Shown piece by piece: positions 1 through 6,116 of a stretch of DNA of 10,732 nucleotides. Source of the DNA: DASUME01 sp041179425 (lineage in GTDB: Bacteria; Myxococcota_A; Polyangia; Polyangiales; DASUME01). A program made the position numbers and the translations under genes. The notes beneath the pieces are model-generated. The model was not told the origin of the DNA and ran no database searches. It worked only from the letters and a program-made list of their open reading frames with translations. Numbering within the stretch: position 1 is the stretch's first letter; each line of letters starts with the position of its first letter. The stretch is taken from contig JBEGTL010000265.1 in assembly GCA_041179425.1 (NCBI GenBank), positions 1 to 10,732 on the forward strand, written 5' to 3'.

Positions 1-359
1 GCCCACTCCGCCGCCCTTCGTGGCCCAAGATGGCGCCGCCCATGCTCGATGTCGCTCACCTTCGCCGCGGTCGTGCCCAGCTTCACCGCGAAGGCAGCCA
101 GTGACATCTCTTCGCCCTCACGAATCGAGGCAACGGTCTTACCAAGGGTCAGCCGACCGAGCTTGCGCTCAAGAAACGCTGCCGCGTCGACGCTACGAGC
201 AGACGACACTCGAGCGAGGCTCCCTTCGCTGGCCTGCGCCACCCCTGCTTTACGGCCCTTCGCCGCTCGAGGGAGCGTCTTCGCTGTGCGAGCTACGGCA
301 CTTGCTGCCCTCTTCATCCCCGGCGGTTTCCTCGGGCCCGCCTTCTTCGTCGCTTCCAT
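1..359 (-). CDS. HigA-like XRE-family antitoxin (partial, 3' end outside window)
   Basis: This is the antitoxin and probable autorepressor of the adjacent toxin. Reading the minus strand from ATG at 359 gives 119 residues without a stop before the window edge. Residues ~72-119 (LGKTVASIREGEEMSLAAFA, then an XRE-like helix-turn-helix ending VSDIEHGRR) match the Cro/CI-type DNA-binding fold of HigA antitoxins. The first ~40 residues are unusually basic and rich in Lys, Arg and Ala, and look disordered. A second in-frame Met (residue 15) is an alternative start. The chosen ATG lies 9 bases after the toxin stop with a GAGG overlapping that stop, which supports translational coupling. The toxin-first order is typical of higBA. 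The family call is confident; the exact start is not. The missing C-terminus prevents checking the full domain. Confidence 0.75.
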   Translation of the reverse strand, partial: MEATKKAGPRKPPGMKRAASAVARTAKTLPRAAKGRKAGVAQASEGSLARVSSARSVDAAAFLERKLGRLTLGKTVASIREGEEMSLAAFAVKLGTTAAKVSDIEHGRRHLGPRRAAEW

Positions 360-368
360 CCCGCTACC

Positions 369-653
369 TCAGTACTTGTGGGGAGTGACTTCCTCGACCT
401 GCACAAACTTCGCGACACCGCCGTGCGCGTCGTAGATCGCGCGCCAGGTCTTGTTCAACCGGATCGACCGTTGCCCTGCCCGCGATCCCTTCAAGGGCTC
501 ATCATGGTAGCCCGGAGTCTTGCGCACCTCTTCCAGCCCTCGATCTTTCACGTCATCGACCCAGATCTGCAGCTTGGTCGCGACTTGAACCGGTACTCTT
601 CCGCGGTCGATGTCCCGCACGACCGATGGGCTCAAGCGAACGTCGCGTATCAC
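369..653 (-). CDS. HigB/RelE-family toxin
   Basis: A 94-residue protein of the RelE/ParE superfamily. Family members are usually ribosome-dependent mRNA endonucleases held inactive by their partner antitoxin. Visible features are an N-terminal helical part (residues ~10-38), the LKGSRAGQRSIRLNKTWRAI block (residues 54-73) typical of the HigB beta-sheet, and a C-terminal VEEVTPHKY with a late His (H92), as in HigB toxins. Basic residues R62, R65, K68 and R71 could contact RNA. The start is GTG at 653. No Shine-Dalgarno sequence fits in front of it, and the promoter -10 ends only five bases upstream, so the transcript may be leaderless. The gene is first in an operon with the antitoxin at 359. 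The family assignment is from motifs; toxicity is inferred. Confidence 0.82.
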   Translation of the reverse strand: MIRDVRLSPSVVRDIDRGRVPVQVATKLQIWVDDVKDRGLEEVRKTPGYHDEPLKGSRAGQRSIRLNKTWRAIYDAHGGVAKFVQVEEVTPHKY

Positions 654-658
654 AGTGC

Positions 659-687
659 ACTATACCCCTGTTAGGGGTAAATGCCAG
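659..687 (-). promoter_or_regulatory. Promoter of the toxin-antitoxin operon
   Basis: On the minus strand CTGGCA (687-682, four of six matches to TTGACA) is followed after exactly 17 bases by TATAGT (664-659, five of six matches to TATAAT). The predicted start of transcription falls at about 653-651, at or just inside the GTG start codon of the toxin. Spacing and match quality make this the best-looking promoter in the window. It is read from sequence only. Confidence 0.6.
663..679. promoter_or_regulatory. Perfect palindrome, probable antitoxin operator
   Basis: TACCCCT-GTT-AGGGGTA is a perfect inverted repeat (7-bp arms, 3-bp spacer). It fills most of the spacer between the -35 and -10 of the toxin-antitoxin promoter and touches the -10. 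HigA-type antitoxins commonly repress their own operon through such short palindromes, so a dimer bound here would block RNA polymerase. That function is inferred from position and symmetry. Confidence 0.6.
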
Positions 688-714
688 TATGTTCTCGCCG
701 GGGTGTCGGCGGCG

Positions 715-1000
715 AGACCATCCTGTGCCGGCGCCGACGGTTGCAGGTACCTCGCACGCGGAAGTCTCACGAGACGCTCTCCTCAACCGCTTGGCCGTCA
801 TCGGCCGCCCCTACGAGCAGCCCGAGCAGCTCCACAGCCGCCGCTCCAGAGCTTCGGCGCCACGGGCGCTATCGACGTGGGCATCTACCTGCAGACCCTG
901 ATGCTGACGATGACCGCCCATGGCATTGCGCGTTGTCCGCAGGGAGCGTTACGCAGCTATCCCGACGACATCGACTTCCTGTGATCACGTTCGAGCAGTC
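715..1000 (+). pseudogene. Nitroreductase gene remnant
   Basis: Bases 850-965 match 9720-9835 inside the intact nitroreductase with nine differences in 116 positions. They encode SFGATGAIDVGIYLQTLMLT and the following TMTAHGIA..CPQGALRSYPD. The copy then lacks 30 bases (the VVRELFAVPD equivalent), resumes at CGACATCG, and lacks about 90 more. It rejoins near CTTCCT and follows the intact gene through the stop and about 20 bases of 3' flank (TGA, CACG, TCGAGC). Upstream, in another frame, TVAGTSHAEVSRDALLNRL (about 738-795) weakly resembles YVASGEACERARTALLARF of the intact protein, which suggests a frameshifted older part of the same gene. No start region is recognisable. The 850-1000 part is solid; the 715-850 part is tentative. 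Confidence 0.72.
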
Positions 1001-1183
1001 GTGCTTGCGCTTGTGGTTGAACTGCTTGGCAATGTGCGAACCAAGCCCCGTGTCGGCCGATGAGCGCATAGGTGTACGTTGTCGCGACGGAGCGAGTTGG
1101 TGTTGGATATGGCGATGGCGTCTGATCCCACCACAACAGAGCAAAGCTCCAGAGCGCCCTGCCCAGCTGCGCGCCTGAAGCCA
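1001..1183. other. Intergenic stretch without recognisable gene
   Basis: Between the nitroreductase remnant and the signal-peptide start at 1184 there are open frames on both strands, but none gives a protein-like sequence that I recognise. The long frame of the next gene stays open upstream to a TTG at 1079. The extra 35 residues precede a typical signal peptide and are probably not translated. No convincing promoter was seen. Confidence 0.4.
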
Positions 1184-3967
1184 ATGCGGCACAAAAGCCT
1201 GGGGACAGCGCTCGCCCTCGCAGTCTCACTCGTTACGCCCCGCGCCGCGGCCGCGCCGCTGCGTGTGGGTCCCGGCGAGGAGTACACAACGCCATGTGCG
1301 GCGATCGGCAGCGCGGCGCCCGGCGATCTAATCGAAATCGCCGCGGGCACCTACACCGATAGCTGCGCCATTGCGGTGCCCCGCCTATCGCTGCGCGGCG
1401 AACGCAGCAGCGCCGGCAAGCTGCCGGTAATCGATCTGTCGGCGACTGACCACCCAGCCCAATACAAGGGCATCTACGTAGTCACCGCAGACGATGTGAC
1501 CCTGGAAAACCTCGAGCTCACGGGCGCGCACATCTCGGCCGACAATGGCCAGAACGCCGCCGGCATCCGCGTGGAGGCCAAGGGGCTGACGGTACGCGGC
1601 TGCAAGATCCGCGACAACCAGAACGGCATCCTGGGCGGCACCTCGGGTGTCCTGACCATCGAGCACACCGAGTTCGCGGGCAACGGCATGGGCGACGGAT
1701 GCAACGACAGCGGCTGCACACACAACGTCTACGTGGCGAACATCGACACGCTCTACTTTCGCTACAACTGGTCGCACGCCATCGCCAGCGACACTCCAGA
1801 CAAGGGCCATCTGCTCAAGTCGCGCGCCAAGGCCAATTACATCCTCTACAACCGCATCACGGGCGAAGACGGCAAGGACAGCTACGAGATCGAGTTGCCC
1901 AACGGCGGCCTGGCTGTGGTGCTGGGAAACCTGGTGCAAAAGGGTCGCTCCGCTGGCAACTCGACGTTGCTGAGCTGGGGCGCCGAGGGCGCACAGAACC
2001 CAGACAAGCGTCTGTTCGTGGTCAACAACACGTTCGTCAACGATCTGGGCAAAGGCACCTTCATTCAGGCCCCAGGCGCCACGCTCACGGCGAAGAACAA
2101 CCTGTTCGTGGGCGCGGGCACGCCCGCCAGCATGGGCGCACTGTCCGCGGACAACCTGAGTGTCAACGAACCCGGCTTCGTCGATCGCGACAACTTCGAC
2201 TATCACCTCACGCCTGGCTCTCCGGCGCTGGGCAAAGCCGTGGCCGCCGGCATCGCCGATCAGTTCTCGCTCAGCGCGGTGTCGCAGTACGCGCATCCGC
2301 TGGGAGAAGCCGTTCGCGGCAGCGTCAACGACGTGGGTGCTTACGAGCTCGTCACTGGAGTCCAGCCCGTCGCCGATGCAGGGAGCAGCAGTGCCCGCGA
2401 CGCTGGCCCGAGCACCCGTGATGACGCCGCGGCCCCGAGCGGTGAGGCGGGCGCGCCCGCGCAAAGAGGGCCCGACGCAGCCGTCGCCGTCGCCGACGCG
2501 GCCGTCGCCGACGCGAACGACGACCCCAAAGCATCTTCCGGCTGCTCCGTCGGGCCCGATCACGACAGACCCGGGGGCGTGTTCGGGTTGCTCTGGCTGA
2601 TCTGCATCGCACTGACATGGCGCACGCGGCGGCGACAGGCACTGCTCGCGTGCGTCGTGTGCAGTGCACTGGGATGCAGCAGCGCGCAGCAGCGCGTGAC
2701 CGATCACGATGATGTTCGCGATAGCGCAGACGCGAACACGCCCGACGCCGACAAGCACGATGCAGCCACGCAGAACGACGCAGCCACACAGAACGACGCC
2801 AGCCTCGCGCCCCGCGCTCCCGACACCGGGCTCTCACCGGGCGATGCGGCCACGCGCGACGCTGCGCCGGCGGCCAGCAGCGGTGGGGGCAGCAGCTCGT
2901 GTACGGGCCTGGGCTGGTGCGAGCTGAGCGAGACAAGGCTGCGCTCGGTCTGTCCGGATCCCGTTCTGTACAGCGCCATCCAGGCCAACGAAGGCTGCGG
3001 CGGTGTGATCCACGACTGGAGCGGTGGCAGCGCCGATCAAAAGCGCAACCGCCTCTTGGTCTGGGGCGGCGGACACCGTGGCTACTTCGGCAACGAGGTC
3101 TACGCACTCGATCTGGAGCAGCGCAAGATGCTTCGCTTGAATGACCCGAGCGCGCTCGATGGCGTGGATCTCGACCAGTGCACGTCGCCCGAAGCGTACG
3201 CCGATGGTCGCCCTTCGGCGCGCCACACCTACGACGGGCTCGCCCACATCCCCGAGGCCGACGCGATGTTCTCGCTCGCCGGCTCGGGCATTCCTTGCGG
3301 CTACGGGGTGCAAGGTACCTGGACCCTGGACCTGGGCGCTATCAGCAGCGCTCAGCCCGGCAAGGCGGCTCCCTGGACGCAGCACAAGCCCACGCTCGTC
3401 CCCACCAAGGCCGCCTACGGCGTGATCTCTGACTATGACCCCAACACGAAGCGCGTGATCGTCGGCGACACCTACAGCCTTTGGGCCTACGATCCGAACA
3501 CCGACGCGTACGCGTTGCTGAACGACTCGAACCGGACCGGCGCACATATCGACTACCACATGACCGGGCGCGTCGATCCCAAGCGAAAGCTGTTCATCGC
3601 GGTCGGCGGCAAGGGTGGCGACGACGGCGGCATGCAGGTGTTCGACATCTCTCCTGGCAGCGCCTACGCGCAGCAAGACTGGACCAATCAGGTGCAAGGC
3701 TGTGACGGTCTGCTCGGCGTGAACTCGCCAGGCTTCGCCTACGATCCCGTGCAAGATCGGATGGTCGGCTGGGCCGGGGGCGACACCGTCTACATGTTCG
3801 ACGTCGAGCAAAAGCGCTGCACAACACTCAGCTACACGGGCGGCCCGGGCGCACAGATCGAAAACGGCACTTTCGGCCGCTTCCGCTATTTCGCTGCGCT
3901 CAACTTGTTCGCGCTGGTCAACGACCCGGACAAGAACGCGTACGTGCTGCGCTTGACCACGCCGTAG
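1184..3967 (+). CDS. Fused surface protein: beta-helix, MYXO-CTERM-like anchor, lipoprotein signal, kelch-like propeller
   Basis: The product has 927 residues from ATG at 1184, chosen because it begins a classic signal peptide (MRHK, hydrophobic core, RAAAA at ~20-24). Residues ~30-388 are a right-handed parallel beta-helix protein of the pectate-lyase-like type, with repeated turns such as LTVRGCKIRDNQNGI and a terminal DVGAYE. Residues 389-452 are an Asp/Ala/Pro-rich linker. Residues 453-484 (GCSVG, PGG, hydrophobic VFGLLWLICIALTW at 466-479, then RTRRR) look like a MYXO-CTERM sorting tail, which normally ends a protein. The frame instead continues into ALLACVVCSALGC (486-498), a lipoprotein-type h-region and lipobox with candidate lipidated Cys 498. 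A second Asp/Ala linker follows (499-572), then a kelch/galactose-oxidase-like propeller (573-927; LLVWGGGHRGYFGNEVYALD and similar blades). No catalytic residues were identified. No stop codon separates the halves. The best reading is a fusion of two adjacent surface-protein genes, possibly processed after export. Confidence 0.8.
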   Translation: MRHKSLGTALALAVSLVTPRAAAAPLRVGPGEEYTTPCAAIGSAAPGDLIEIAAGTYTDSCAIAVPRLSLRGERSSAGKLPVIDLSATDHPAQYKGIYVVTADDVTLENLELTGAHISADNGQNAAGIRVEAKGLTVRGCKIRDNQNGILGGTSGVLTIEHTEFAGNGMGDGCNDSGCTHNVYVANIDTLYFRYNWSHAIASDTPDKGHLLKSRAKANYILYNRITGEDGKDSYEIELPNGGLAVVLGNLVQKGRSAGNSTLLSWGAEGAQNPDKRLFVVNNTFVNDLGKGTFIQAPGATLTAKNNLFVGAGTPASMGALSADNLSVNEPGFVDRDNFDYHLTPGSPALGKAVAAGIADQFSLSAVSQYAHPLGEAVRGSVNDVGAYELVTGVQPVADAGSSSARDAGPSTRDDAAAPSGEAGAPAQRGPDAAVAVADAAVADANDDPKASSGCSVGPDHDRPGGVFGLLWLICIALTWRTRRRQALLACVVCSALGCSSAQQRVTDHDDVRDSADANTPDADKHDAATQNDAATQNDASLAPRAPDTGLSPGDAATRDAAPAASSGGGSSSCTGLGWCELSETRLRSVCPDPVLYSAIQANEGCGGVIHDWSGGSADQKRNRLLVWGGGHRGYFGNEVYALDLEQRKMLRLNDPSALDGVDLDQCTSPEAYADGRPSARHTYDGLAHIPEADAMFSLAGSGIPCGYGVQGTWTLDLGAISSAQPGKAAPWTQHKPTLVPTKAAYGVISDYDPNTKRVIVGDTYSLWAYDPNTDAYALLNDSNRTGAHIDYHMTGRVDPKRKLFIAVGGKGGDDGGMQVFDISPGSAYAQQDWTNQVQGCDGLLGVNSPGFAYDPVQDRMVGWAGGDTVYMFDVEQKRCTTLSYTGGPGAQIENGTFGRFRYFAALNLFALVNDPDKNAYVLRLTTP
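2543..2635 (+). other. MYXO-CTERM-like sorting segment inside the fused protein
   Basis: Residues 454-484 of the fused protein begin with Cys 454 in a GCSVG context. A PGG turn, the hydrophobic stretch VFGLLWLICIALTW and the basic cluster RTRRR follow. This Cys, transmembrane, Arg-cluster order is the signature of MYXO-CTERM tails, which myxosortase-type intramembrane proteases process in myxobacteria. Here it is internal, about 440 residues from the C-terminus, which is abnormal for the family. Confidence 0.65.
2621..2677 (+). other. Internal lipoprotein signal sequence
   Basis: Residues 480-498 read RTRRR, then QALLACVVCSALG, then Cys 498. This is a basic n-region, a hydrophobic core and a lipobox (S-A-L-G-C) that fits the signal peptidase II pattern. 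The basic part is shared with the preceding sorting tail. No ordinary ATG, GTG or TTG lies directly ahead of the RTRRR codons to give an independent start, so this signal is reached only by translating the upstream half. Confidence 0.6.
2759..2794 (+). repeat. Two tandem 18-bp units in the second linker
   Basis: Two consecutive 18-base units encode DAATQN twice and differ at two positions (GAT/GAC and ACG/ACA). They sit in the low-complexity Asp/Ala linker between the lipobox and the propeller domain and probably arose by slippage. Confidence 0.8.
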
Positions 3968-3995
3968 TTGCCTGCGTACTTGGCGCCCAGAGCGG

Positions 3996-4483
3996 TCAAG
4001 AGGATGCCGACTCCCAGAGCGCGTCGTCGACACGTTGGTCGAGCCAGGCTGTTCCTGCCTCGACGAACACGGCGAACTCGTCCACGAACGCCGGGCGCGC
4101 AATGAGCGTGCGCACCGTGTGCTTGACCAGCCGGCGCTTGCCTTGGCGCCACCGCTTCCTTCTCTCGAGTACGGCACGCACGGAGACGGGCTCGTCGTCA
4201 GAATGGGTGATGGGTCCAGCTGCGGCGAGCAGTCGTCCCGTTTCCCTCAGCTCCTCGCGCAGCTCGAGCCCACGAGGTTCTCCAGCTGCAAGATGCGTCC
4301 GGCAACGTGGAGCGTCAGGGGTACGTACTCGAGCTCCTGTGCAAGCAACAGAGCCTGCTCACTATCGGCCAGCACGACTTGAGGCGCCAGTCGCTCGAGC
4401 AGCTCGATAGCGGCATCTTTGTCGAGGCCATGCAGGGTCTGCACGGTAGTGCTGTTGATCGTAACCGTCGTCGGCATGGCCAT
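3996..4483 (-). pseudogene. NB-ARC (STAND ATPase) gene remnant, frameshifted
   Basis: From 4483 the minus strand reads a segment typical of the C-terminal half of an NB-ARC module: LHGLDKDAAIELLERLAPQV, then EYVPLTLHVAGRIL, matching the conserved GLPLAL-type motif and helix. Around 4260-4290 the protein-like sequence switches frame. The new frame continues GLELREELRETGRLLAAAG and VSVRAVLERRKRWRQGKR, as these proteins usually do after that motif, and ends at TGA 3996-3998. The Walker A and B motifs are absent. Upstream of 4483 the frame stays open past 4620 without a start codon but is not clearly homologous. Intact family members are large signalling or defence ATPases. This one appears dead, since both ends and the frame are lost. 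An assembly indel could explain the frameshift but not the missing P-loop half. Confidence 0.65.
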
Positions 4484-4577
4484 CGGCGCATCGGCGCGCA
4501 GTGACCATAGCCAATCGAGCTCGGCGGAAGGGCGGTCGTCCGATCCGTGACCTACGTGAACTTCTGTGCCGCTCGTC

Positions 4578-4613
4578 GGACCGGTAGTCCGGTCCTGAGC
4601 TAGCGGCGCTAGC
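4578..4613. repeat. Two adjacent perfect inverted repeats upstream of the permease gene
   Basis: GGACCGG-TAGT-CCGGTCC (4578-4595, 7-bp arms) is followed three bases later by GCTAGC-GGC-GCTAGC (4599-4613, 6-bp arms). Both lie within 75 bases of the permease start. Neither is followed by a T-run, so ordinary intrinsic termination is not supported. They could be operators or a structured leader. Confidence 0.4.
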
Positions 4614-4648
4614 GAGCTCGATGCGTTATTCCAGCGCTCCGGAGGCGC

Positions 4649-5398
4649 GTGCTCGAAGCGATGGTTCTTGTTGGCGCCGGTGTCCTCGCCGGCGCCATGA
4701 ATGCCGCGGCCGGCGGAGGCTCCTTCGTCTCCTTACCAGCACTGCTGTTCGCTGGCGTGCCCGCGCTCTCGGCCAACGCGTCGAGCACCGTGGCACTGTT
4801 TCCTGGCGCGCTGGCGAGCACCTACGCGTTCCGTCTCGACGTCGAGCCCGTCGGAGGCACAGCGGTACGGCTGTTGGTCGCACTTAGTTTGCTCGGCGGA
4901 TTGTTTGGAGCGCTGCTCTTGCTGTTCACGCCGCAGCGCACTTTCGAACACCTGATGCCGTGGCTCATGCTCGTGGCCACGCTGGTCTTTGCGGCAGGAA
5001 CGAAGCTCGGGCAGTTGCTCTTGCGCGCGCGCCTGAAGTTCGGCGTTCGTACGATTGCCGTGATGCAGTTCATCTTCGGCGTGTACGGCGGCTATTTCGG
5101 TGGTGCAGTCGGACTGATGATGATGGCGCCTTGGACCGTGCACGGTGCAACGGAGGTCCGGCCCATGATCGCCACCAAGACGTTGCTGGTGCTTGCCACC
5201 AATGCCGTCGCGGTGGTCTGCTTCATCGCCGCCAGACAAGTCTGGTGGCCGCAGACCGGATGCGTTCTCGCAGGCGCGCTTTGTGGGGGCTACTTCGGAG
5301 CACGCGTCGCAAGGCGTATCCCATCGGTCCAGTTGCGCGCTGGTATCACCGTGTTCAACGTCGCGATGACGATCGTGTTTTTTGTCCGTGGTGGCTAG
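4649..5398 (+). CDS. TauE/SafE-family membrane permease
   Basis: A 249-residue, strongly hydrophobic protein of the sulfite exporter TauE/SafE (DUF81) family. Members move sulfite, sulfoacetate or related organic anions across the inner membrane. Its length is normal for the family. The two internal halves begin with the related glycine-rich segments GAGVLAGAMNAAAGGGSFVS (residues 9-28) and FGVYGGYFGGAVGLMMM (143-159), the family's inverted-repeat hallmark. About seven or eight membrane segments are visible. The chosen start is GTG at 4649 with GGAGG at 4641-4645, though the three-base spacing is short. ATG at 4661 is the alternative. No sulfur-metabolism gene lies nearby, so the substrate cannot be inferred. 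The last 44 bases overlap the 3' end of the opposite-strand YCII gene. Confidence 0.88.
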   Translation: MLEAMVLVGAGVLAGAMNAAAGGGSFVSLPALLFAGVPALSANASSTVALFPGALASTYAFRLDVEPVGGTAVRLLVALSLLGGLFGALLLLFTPQRTFEHLMPWLMLVATLVFAAGTKLGQLLLRARLKFGVRTIAVMQFIFGVYGGYFGGAVGLMMMAPWTVHGATEVRPMIATKTLLVLATNAVAVVCFIAARQVWWPQTGCVLAGALCGGYFGARVARRIPSVQLRAGITVFNVAMTIVFFVRGG

Positions 5399-6113
5399 CG
5401 CTCTCCGAATCGGCCAAGCGGCGTACCTCGATCGTCGCCTGGCTCACGCGTTGGCCCTCGCGATGGATGCGCACCCAGGGGCGAATCGTGTCGACCGCTT
5501 CGTCGAGCGTGCGCACCTGCACGATCATGTAGCCGCCGACGAGCTCCTTCGATTCGATGAACGGTCCGTCGACGAGGAAGCGTTGCGCCGCCGAACGCCG
5601 CACGCGCGTACCTTTCACGCTCGGCTTCAAGCCCTGGCCACCGATCATCGTGTTGTTCGCGGCGAGGGGCGCGCAGTAGACATCCATCCGAGCCATCGAC
5701 TCGGGCTGGGGGCGGTTGTTCGCTGCTTCGTCGTGACTGCGGATGAACGCGATGAATCGATGTGTCCCAGGCTTGCGCAGCGGCGGCGGTGGCGGCACGG
5801 GTGGGTTCGGATCGGGCGGAGCGCCGAAATCCTGCGGGGTGTACGACTCGCGCACCTCGAGGGTGGCGTCATCGCCGGGCGCATTCTTCGCGAGCTCGAC
5901 GGCTGCCGCACGCGAAGGGACATCGACGACCCACAGCGCACGCAGCGCGGACCGCTCGTACTCGACCACTGCAGGCGCATCGCCCACCTCGGTGATGGTC
6001 GCGCCTTCGTCGGCAAGCTTCTCGAACACCAACACATTCACGCTCTGCGCGGCGAGGTACGCAGAGATCGCGTCAATGGGCGCATCGCCCTGGAGAGTCA
6101 TCATGATCTGCAC
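5355..6113 (-). CDS. Tandem YCII/DGPF-domain protein
   Basis: The protein has 252 residues and two YCII-related alpha-beta domains. Residues 115-235 carry the family signature VDGPFIESKELVGGYMIVQV (181-200) and an N-terminal strand RFIAFIRSHDEA. Residues 1-90 form a shorter, divergent copy (MMTLQGDAPIDAISAYL...LRALWVVDVPSRAAAVELAK) without the DGPF motif. A proline-rich linker (PPDPNPPVPPPPP, 99-111) separates them. YCII-like proteins have small-molecule or enzymatic roles that are mostly undefined, and the DGPF group often neighbours ECF sigma factors, but none is seen here. The start GTG at 6113 is three bases after the stop of the DHFR-like gene, with GAGG ~9 bases upstream, so the two are co-transcribed. 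ATG at 6104 or 6101 is possible. The C-terminal ~17 residues are Ser/Arg-rich and antisense to the permease gene end. Confidence 0.82.
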   Translation of the reverse strand: MQIMMTLQGDAPIDAISAYLAAQSVNVLVFEKLADEGATITEVGDAPAVVEYERSALRALWVVDVPSRAAAVELAKNAPGDDATLEVRESYTPQDFGAPPDPNPPVPPPPPLRKPGTHRFIAFIRSHDEAANNRPQPESMARMDVYCAPLAANNTMIGGQGLKPSVKGTRVRRSAAQRFLVDGPFIESKELVGGYMIVQVRTLDEAVDTIRPWVRIHREGQRVSQATIEVRRLADSESASHHGQKTRSSSRR

Positions 6114-6116
6114 GGT

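Noticed and set aside
1079..1183. 35-residue N-terminal extension of the fused surface protein from TTG 1079
   Set aside because: It precedes a normal signal peptide and would place the signal internally. The start at 1184 is more credible.
1385..2758. Long minus-strand open frame (457 codons) opposite the beta-helix gene
   Set aside because: It is a shadow frame caused by high GC at third positions. The protein is Val/Ala/Arg/His-biased with no motif, while the plus strand encodes recognisable domains.
2834..4177. Long minus-strand open frame (447 codons) opposite the propeller domain
   Set aside because: It has a biased composition, no domain similarity and no ribosome-binding site. The plus-strand kelch-like blades explain the region.
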